A program made the position numbers and the translations under genes. This document shows, piece after piece, positions 56,601 to 64,000 of a DNA stretch of 64,000 nucleotides. How positions within the stretch are numbered: the stretch's first letter is position 1; each line of letters begins with the position of its first letter. The notes below the pieces were generated by a model that was given only the letters and a program-made list of their open reading frames with translations, did no database searches and had not been told where the DNA came from. The DNA is from Cymbidium sinense (Eukaryota > Streptophyta > Magnoliopsida > Asparagales > Orchidaceae): assembly GCA_021442155.1 (NCBI GenBank), contig JAKCPB010001397.1, positions 19,760 through 83,759 of the forward strand, in the 5' to 3' direction.

Positions 56601-59419
56601 CATTATATTTTTATGTTTCTTTTAGTATTTATTTTATTTAGTTTTATTATTTTTAGGTTTATTTTTTTTAGTTTAGTTTGGGGTTTTATTTATTTTATTT
56701 TTTTATTTTTTATTTTTTATTTTTTATTTTATTTTATTTTTAGGTTTAGGTTTAGGTTTAGGTTTTAGTTTAGGTTTTTATTATTTTCTATTTTTTATTT
56801 TATTTGGGCTTAGGTTTTATTTATTTATTTTTAGGTTTTATTTAGTTTAGGTTTAGGTTTTATGTTTTTTAGGTTTAGGGTTTAGGGTTTAGGGATAGGG
56901 TTTAGAGTTTAGCATTTTTTGGATTTTGGGTTTAGGTTTAGGGTTGTTTATTTAGGTTTGTTTAGGTTTAGGTTTTAGTTTGTTTAGGTTTTAGTTTAAT
57001 TTAGGTTTGGTTTATAGTTTTTTAGGTTTTAGGTTTTAGTTTAGGTTTAGGTTTAGGTTTTAGGTTTAGGTTTTTTTTAGTTTAGTTTAAAGTTTATTTT
57101 AGTTTAGGGTTTATTTTATTTATTTATTTATTTTATTTAGTTTATTATTTTTAGGGTTTAGGTTTATTTATATTTATTTATATTTATTATTTTAGTTTAT
57201 TTATTTTTAGTTTAGTTTATTTTATTTTATTTAGTATTTATTTTATTTATTTTATTTTAGTTTATTATTTATTTTATTTTTTTTATTTTTTATTTAGGTT
57301 TATTTTTAATTTTATTTTGTTTAATTTATTTTAGTTTATTTATTTATTTAGGTTTTAATTTAGTTTATTTTTAGGTTTAGTTAGGTTTATTTATTTTTTA
57401 GTTTAATTTTATTTTTATTTTATTTTTTAGTTTAGGTTTATTTTTTTTATTTTAGGTTTAGGTTTATTTTTTATTTTATTTTTAGGTTTAGGTTTATTTT
57501 TTTTAGGTTTATTTTAGTTTATTTTTTAGTTTAGGTTTAGGTTTATTTTTAGTTTATTTATTTTTTAGTTTAGGTTTATTTTTAGTTTATTTTTATTTAG
57601 GTTTTATTTGTTTTATTTAGGTTTTTTATTTTATTTTTTATTTTAGGTTTAGGTTTTTTTTTGTTTAGGGTTTAGGTTTATTTTTTATTTATTTTATGTT
57701 TAGGTTTTATTTAGTTTTATTTTATTTTTATTTAGTTCATTTATTTTATTTTCTTTAGTTTTATTTTATTTTATTTTATTATTTTAGGTTTATTTTTTTT
57801 AGTTTAGTTTAGGTTTTATTTATTTTTTTTATTTTTATTTTTATTTTTTTATTTTATTTTATTTTTAGGTTTAGGTTTAGGTTTAGGTTTTAGTTGGTTT
57901 TATTATTTATTTTTTTTTTTTTTTTATTTTATTTTTTTTATTTATTTATTTTTAGGTTTTATTTAGTTTAGGTTTAGGTTTTATTTTTTTAGGTTTTAGG
58001 TTTAGCATTTAGGTTTAGGGTATAGGGTTTTGGGTTTGGGGTTTATATTTAGGTTTATTTTTATTATTTTATTTATTTTATTTATTTAGGTTTAGGTTTA
58101 GGGTTTAGGTTTATTTAGTTTAGGTTTAGTTTATTTTAGTTTTAGGTTTAGGGTTTATTATTTATTTTTTTTTTTAGTCTAGTAGGTTTATTGTTTAGTT
58201 TAATTTTATTTTTTAGTTTATTTTATTTAGGTTTATTTTTATTTATTTTTATTTAGTTTATTTTTTTAGTTTATTTAGGTTTAGGTTTTTTTATTTTAGT
58301 TTAATTTAGGTTTACTTTTAGGTTTATTTTTTTTTAGTTTAGTTTGTTTTATTTTATTTTTTGGGTTTATATTTTTTTTATTTTAGGTTTAATGTTTTAT
58401 TATTTTTATTTATTTTTAAGTTTTATTTTTTAGTTAGGTTTTAGTTTTATTTTTTTAGTTTATTTTATTTTATTTTATTTTTAGTTTAGGTTTATGTTTA
58501 GTTTATTTTAGGTTTAGTTTATGTTTTATTTATTTTAGTTTAGTTTATTGTTTAGGTTTAGGTTTATTTATTGTTTATTTTATTTTAGGTTTAGGTTTAG
58601 GTTTATTTTTTTTATTAGGTTTTTATTTTTATTTAGGTTTAGGGTTTTTTTTTTTTAGTTTAGGTTTATTTTTTTTATTTTTAGTTTTATAGGTTTAGGT
58701 TTTATTTATTTTCATTTATTTATTTTTTAGGTTTAGTTTATGTTATTAGGTTTTATTTTTTAGTTTAGTTTTATTTATTTTATTTTAGTTCAATTTTTAT
58801 TTTATTATAGCTTAGGTTTTTAGGTTTATGTTTCGGTTTAGGTTTAGGTTTAGGTTTTAGATTTTATTTTTATTTTATTTTGGTTTAGGTTTTTCATTTA
58901 TTTTATTTTTAGGTTTTATTTAGTTTAGGTTTAGATTTTTAGGTTTAGGGTTAGGGTTTAGTTTTAGGTTTAGTTTTGGGGTTTAGTTTTGATTTAGTTT
59001 ATTTTAATTTTGTTTATTTTGGTTTATTTATTTTAGTTTACTTTTTAGGATTAGGTTTGAGTTTAGGTTTATTTTTAATCAGTTTTATCTTTATTTTATT
59101 TTAGGTTTAGATTTTATTATTTTAGTTTAGGTTTAGGTTTATTTTATTTTTATATTTTAGGTTTTATTTTTTTAGGTTTATGTTTATTTTAGTTTATTTT
59201 ATTTTATTTTTATTTAGGTTTAGGTTTAGGTTTAGATTTTTTATTAGTTTATTTAGGTTTAGGTTTAGGTTTTACTTATTTTAGTTTTATTTATCTTAGT
59301 TTAGGTTTACATTTCTTTATTTTATTTTAGGTTTATTTAGTTTAGGGTTTAGGTTTAATTTCTTTATTTATTATTAGGTTAGTTTATTGTTTAGGTTTCT
59401 TTTATTTAGTTTTATTTTA
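53639..59419 (+). repeat. Telomere-like higher-order satellite block
   Basis: Post-GR-RBP flank with TTTATGCTTTTA near 53793, then anchors near 53888, 54730 and 56030. TTTAGGG-like segments occur near 53740-53880, 54590-54720, 55590-56020 and 56870-57060. Right of about 57,100 the unit becomes irregular and T-rich words (TTTATTTTATTTA) prevail. A short (AT)n lies near 54532-54543. No gene is seen. Confidence 0.92.
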
Positions 59420-59454
59420 AGGGAATTTATTTTTATTTTAGGTTTACCAAAGGT

Positions 59455-59700
59455 TTAACAGAGGAAAAGTTTAGTTTTAAGAACAAAGGAAGAGGAAAAA
59501 AAAGCAAAAAAAAATAAAAGAAAAAAAAAAAAAAAAAAAGAACAAAAAGAGGAGAAAAACAATGAACAAAAGAAAAGGGAGAAAAAAATGGAAAAAAGAA
59601 AAAAAAAAAAAAAAAAAAAAGAAAAAGGAGGTTTATCAGTTTAGCAAAAAAAGAAGAAATAAGGAAAGAAAAAGGAAAAGGTCTTAGCGAAAAAAAATGA
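59455..59700 (+). repeat. Polypurine (A/G) tract
   Basis: Almost only A and G on the + strand, with homopolymer A-runs of up to about 20 (for example near 59520-59540 and 59600-59620). It sits at the 3' side of LINE copy 6. Such mirror-like purine tracts can in principle form triplex DNA. A minus-strand frame of 119 codons here is Phe/Leu only and not a gene. Confidence 0.9.
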
Positions 59701-61019
59701 TTTAAATTTGAAGTAAACCCACAAGAAATTGAAAAAATAATTCTCTTTACATTTAGCCTAGAGAAAAATCCCATGTAATGCAACAAAAGCAATATAGAAA
59801 AACAAATAAGAAATCAGAAATGATAAACCAAAACCCACTAGGGAGTCACAACAATCCAACAGAGAACCAAGAATCTTAGCAACTAGAAATTGTAATTAGC
59901 TAGAAAATCAACTTTAGCATAATAAAGAGCAATATAAGGAAGAAACCACACTTCAAGCAACCACAAATGTGAGAAACAAAAAAGAAGGACATAGCTACCA
60001 AAAAAAATCACACCAAACCAACCCACTTACCTCGATAGAGGCAAAGATGAAAGTCAACAATTCTCTCATACACCAAAGCAATAGAAAAAAGCCCACAAAC
60101 ATGAAATCCACCAAGCAAAGGAAGCATCATAAAACAACCATAGATAAATTAATCCAAGATATCACCCAAAAATAAAACAACCATGAGAACCAAACCCAGA
60201 GTCACCAACCACAAAAGAAAATAATCCAAAACACCAAAGGCAATTCAAACCAGAAGTCAAGGCCAACTAATACCACCATAAACCCATATCAGGCAAAATA
60301 AGACAATCAAATACCCAGAAATAGAAACAAAGAAAAATAGCCATAAAGCCAAAACCAAAACAAGAAAACCACCAAAAGGTCAACCTACAAGCTAACAATA
60401 GATATTAGAAATCAAAAGAAAACCAAGAGAACCACAACCAACCAAACAAACCAAGAAAACATCCAAATAAAAGCGGTAAGAAAACCTCGATAAGGAAATA
60501 ACCACCAAGGGAGGCAATAACACAGAGAAAGAAAGTGACAACAATGCCACAACTACCAAAATAAATGGTAATCACCCAATAGACAAAATGCCATAACTAG
60601 AGGACCACACATACAATAACCATGAGAAAAAAAACATCAAACAAAAAACCACCAAAGGCCAAAACTAGAAAAGATTAACATCAACCATCAAATAATAAGA
60701 AAGCCATGTAAGAACAAACCAGCCCAAAAATTGAAACCTCCCAGTAGAACCAAAAATATAAAACAAAACTAGGAATAAGAAGGAGAAAAATGTACATAGG
60801 CATAACCAAGAAACCACAAGATCAAGGTACATGAAGAAATCATTTAGATCCTAAATAAAATAATGAAAGAGAACACCTCTCCAACAAAATAAAAAAACCA
60901 CCTCAAAGAGATCTCCCAAGTACTACAATAGACAAGAGTGAAACAATAAAAAAATGCAACAAAATGAAAATGCAGAGAAAATCATAGAGAACCTAAAGAC
61001 ATAAAGTAAACTTAATTTC
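59701..61019 (-). other. 3' untranslated part of LINE copy 6
   Basis: The + strand is strongly A/C-rich (ACCAAAACC, AACCAAG, CCACCAAAGG), the same bias as in the 3' parts of copies 1-5. No motif, RNA gene or satellite word is found. A 68-codon + frame at 59969-60175 is Lys-rich from composition. Confidence 0.7.
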
Positions 61020-64000
61020 TAAGATAAGGTAATCCAATGTTATCAAGATTAAGCCTCTTGTCTAGGTATTATGATGTTCATAAAGTGAGATCATTTAATT
61101 TAGCACTTAGAATAAGATAACATACAATGACATTTCCTTCATGCCAAATGTGAGAAATTTTAAAGCAAAATTGAGAGAAGAGTGTTCTAGTATGATTAAG
61201 AAGGTAGAATAAATATGTATTCCCATCTTAGTGGAAGTCAGCATGTCAATGAATAAGAGAGCATCAACTTAAATCCAAATATTGATAAAACCTATTTGCA
61301 AAGAAATGTCAATAGCTTTGTTTACATCATTAATTCATAGATAATAGAAGTTTTAGAGGATAAGCAAAAGCACAAATGACATTACCACCATAACCAAATG
61401 TATTAAGAGATAGAGCCATGTATTAATTTTAATAATATTATTATGAGATTTTATCAATATATAATCTATCTTCTTTATAGAAGGTGATCTCATGCAAGTA
61501 AAGAACCAATTTTTTGGCCACAAATTTGCAACCTCTAAAATGAGTGTTACTAATTAAATTAGCATTAACTAAAGCATGAATTTTTTCTTTGGTTCTAGCA
61601 ATAATCCTTTTATGATTCATAGGAATACCATGATATTTAGCATCATTTCTATCCATCCATATGAACCTAATAAGGGTAATGACAATTAAAACTTTGATAT
61701 GACCTTTCATAGTTTTTTGGAAACATGCTTCAAGAAATTGATATAAAGAAAGAAAACCATGGAAATGGTTAGTATTAAAAAGATCATCATACCAAAATCA
61801 TAATTTGGAGGCAATAACATCATTGACAAAACATGGTTAACATTTTCAATATGAAATCTACAATTACATTTGGAAGGCAAATGAAAACCTTATCCTATCA
61901 GCAAGGAATCAACAAGAATGAAGTTCTTTAGAATTCTCCAAGTAAGAATAGAATAAGAGATCAGGATGATATTATTCCAAAGTTTAATAAATACATTAGA
62001 TGAAATATGAGCGTCTCTAATATAATTCCAAGCCTCTTTAATAATGAAATCATCATTATAAGATAGCTTAAAAAGAATTTGATCGGGCTTGTTGGAAAGG
62101 ATAGGAAAATAGGTGAATTTATAAAAACAAAGAGATATAGTAATAAAGTGGCTAAGTTTTCTATCTTTCCACTTGTTATTAAGCCAAAAAGAGTTAACTT
62201 TTGTAACAATAGTAGAATGGGTAAATAAAAAAGAATCAGTAGAACCACAACATATCTAGTTGCCTTGCCAAAAGAAAGAAGATCCCGAATTTATACCCTA
62301 AAATATCAAGGATTCAACCTCCCATTTATTGGAGAAAAGCCTTTTCCAAATCATGGAGTCACCCACTTTATAAGTATAGATTAGAGGGTGCTAACCCTGG
62401 TAGTATTTAACTATCATAGCCAAATATCTTTTTTCTAAAATTTTACTAGAGTTTATGTGAGAAGGTAATAGCTTCACGAATAGGTTTTGCGAAACCCACC
62501 TTCACCCAGGACCACAACATTTATGCTAAGAAGTCCAATGCATCCTCTTAAATTATTAGAGGCCCAAAAAAATTTATTAAGGAGATGATCAATTCTATTT
62601 AAGATAGAATTAGTAGAAATAATGGTTTGAATAAGATATAAAGGCATCAAATTAAAGTACTCTTAAGCAAAGTAAGCACACCAAAAAAGAGTATGTGAAA
62701 TTCTCAACCAAAATTTTATTAAAATTTTTTGGATAAGCTCATCAAAAGATGGGATCTTTTTTTACCTTTAAAAAAGAGATATTTAATAGGGAGTTGTTGG
62801 TGTTTAAAGTTAATGATTCTCAAGATATGATTGATTTTATTATTAGAAATTTTAGAGGTGCTAATAAAGCAGCTCTGGCTTTCATTAATAGGAAGACCCC
62901 TTTCTCTACCAAAATTATTTAAAAATTTCTTAAGTCTTTTGATATGATGAAAGGAAGCATTAGAAAATATATTGAAATCATCAGGAAAGCTAAGTTGAGA
63001 AATAAAGATACCACCAAGAGTTCTAAAGTACATGCTAGGATTATTATTGAATAAATCATTTAAACTCATAGAAAGGTATTCCACAGCAATAATAAAAAAA
63101 GAAGGGGACAAAGGATCTCCTTGTCTCAAACCATGAGAAGAAGGAAAAAAAGCTTAAAGCTTCAACATTAAGAAGAATAAAAACAAGGCATTATTAATAT
63201 AGTTTTTAATAAGGTTAATGAAATTATCATAGAAACCAAATAAATGCAGGATATTTAAAAGGAAATCCCAAGAGATATTATCAAGGGCTTTAGAAATATC
63301 TAATTTAAAAAGGATGTCACCACTTCTAGTTGGAACATCCAAATCTCTTGAGCAAGAAGAATGTTATCAGATATAGATCTCCCTCTATCAAAACCAGTTT
63401 GGTTGAGAGAGATAATTTTTGAAGCACAAGACTTAATCTATTAGCAAAAAGAAATCAATTTATTAAAAGACTAATAGGTTTGAAGATCACCCCAAGAATC
63501 CATATTATCTTTTTTTTAGGTATGAGAATAATGGAAGTGCTTGAAAAATATTTAGAGAGGATTACCAATTAAGAAATCAACAATAGCATCAACTAAGTCA
63601 TGCTTAAAGTAGAGACAATTTTGAAAAAATTGATTTGTATAACCCTCAGACCGATGGAATAAATGTTCATGCTATTGAGAACTTTACCAATCTCATCTTT
63701 AGTAGGCAACCTAGTAAGCCAATGATTGTCATCATTAGTAATAGAGGGATTAAAAGCTTAGAAATAACTTCATAAGAGTGGCTTTTGTTAAGCATATTTC
63801 TAAAGTGGTTAATAATAATCTTTAATAACATTAATATAGTGATCCAATCTCCATTATCACTTTTAATTTTTTTGGATAGAATTTAAAGCTCTCTTTTTAT
63901 TAAATAAAACATGAAAATACTAAGTAGTCTTATCCCCCCATGCTTTACTAGCGGTTTTGCCACCAATAGGTCTCTTCCATATTGATAAATAACAAGATTA
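61020..64000 (-). pseudogene. LINE copy 6 ORF2, reverse transcriptase to RNase H (partial, broken)
   Basis: From the right edge leftwards, motif A is FKLDISKALDNISWDFL near 63265-63315. Motif B is MRQGDPLSPSFFIIAVEYLS near 63070-63129. Motif C is LSFPDDFNIFSNA near 62965-63005, keeping both aspartates but with Pro where most copies have Ala. LPIKYLFFKGKK is near 62765-62800. The zinc-finger segment near 61800-62000 is degraded. MDRNDAKYHGIPMNHKR is near 61610-61660, and the RNase H remnant runs from about 61440 to 61020. The reading frame from 63129 to 62719 stays open over 136 codons, making this one of the better-preserved polymerase cores in the window, but stops on both sides exclude activity. 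The endonuclease would lie outside the window. Confidence 0.88.

Larger units (their letters stand above)
59420..64000 (-). mobile_element. LINE (L1-like) copy 6, 5' part beyond the window
   Basis: The minus-strand element enters from the right edge. Reverse transcriptase, zinc-finger and RNase H remnants occupy 61020-64000, and a 3' untranslated part of about 1.6 kb lies to the left. Its left end differs from copies 1-5. The shared CAAAGAGCTAC block is missing, and the nearest similarity is GGGAATTTAT at about 59422, next to an extreme purine tract (59455-59700). It is therefore either another subfamily or a copy whose 3' end was altered, and the left border is uncertain by some tens of bases. 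Confidence 0.82.

Noticed and set aside
8090..59419. CRISPR-like array of repeats and spacers
   Set aside because: The repeats are tandem telomere-like words without constant-length spacers, and the flanking DNA is plant retrotransposon sequence.
1..64000. A true terminal telomere
   Set aside because: Perfect TTTAGGG runs never exceed about five or six units, are separated by T-rich DNA and are interrupted by many insertions. This is interstitial satellite, not an active chromosome end.
93..64000. Treating the same orientation of all LINEs as proof of telomere-specific targeting
   Set aside because: An ordinary L1-type endonuclease preference for TTTT/A on a satellite with T-runs on one strand would give the same result, so it is kept only as a hypothesis.

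Overview
This window looks like repeat-only nuclear heterochromatin from a plant, most likely a seed plant. Three things in the sequence suggest this: Arabidopsis-type telomere motifs (TTTAGGG), plant-type LINE reverse transcriptase remnants with the RNase H C-terminus typical of plants, and fragments of a plant glycine-rich RNA-binding protein that end in the hallmark DGN(W)RN. I cannot name the species. I see no intact protein-coding gene, tRNA, rRNA or CRISPR array.

The backbone, about 60% of the window, is a degenerate satellite. T-rich stretches (TTTA, GGTTTA, TTTATTTTA) alternate with TTTAGGG-like stretches. The G-rich strand is always the + strand and cytosine is almost absent from it. 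Perfect TTTAGGG runs reach only about five or six units. A recurrent anchor, AAATTAAGTAAACCnRTAGGTTTAG, opens a T-rich segment of roughly 0.6-1 kb. That segment closes with a conserved phrase and passes into a TTTAGGG-rich segment, so the satellite has a higher-order unit of about 0.9-1.3 kb, or longer where inserts sit.

Three kinds of insert interrupt it. (1) Six LINE copies, all on the minus strand: 93-3885, 10899-17425, 19423-20474, 39718-41976, 45881-52009 and 59420 to beyond the window end. Five share one 3' end (AATAAAA, then the tail) and differ in where the 5' side stops. Copy 2 (10.9-17.4 kb) and copy 5 (45.9-52.0 kb) keep endonuclease, reverse transcriptase, zinc-finger and RNase H regions, all broken by stops and frameshifts. 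(2) Six copies of a 5'-truncated processed copy of a glycine-rich RNA-binding protein mRNA (17.7, 28.1, 36.4, 38.1, 44.2 and 53.2 kb). All are on the minus strand, all are cut at the same codon, and all are followed by the same satellite flank. They therefore appear to have multiplied as part of the satellite. (3) A decayed Ty3/gypsy-like segment (4.07-8.09 kb) and an unrecognised block of about 1.1 kb present twice (24.0 and 25.7 kb).

The simplest history is a telomere-like satellite that captured a retrocopied mRNA, spread it by unequal exchange, and repeatedly received LINEs whose endonuclease favours its T-rich strand. The most unusual content is this composite higher-order repeat and the recurrent placement of LINEs near one point of the unit.
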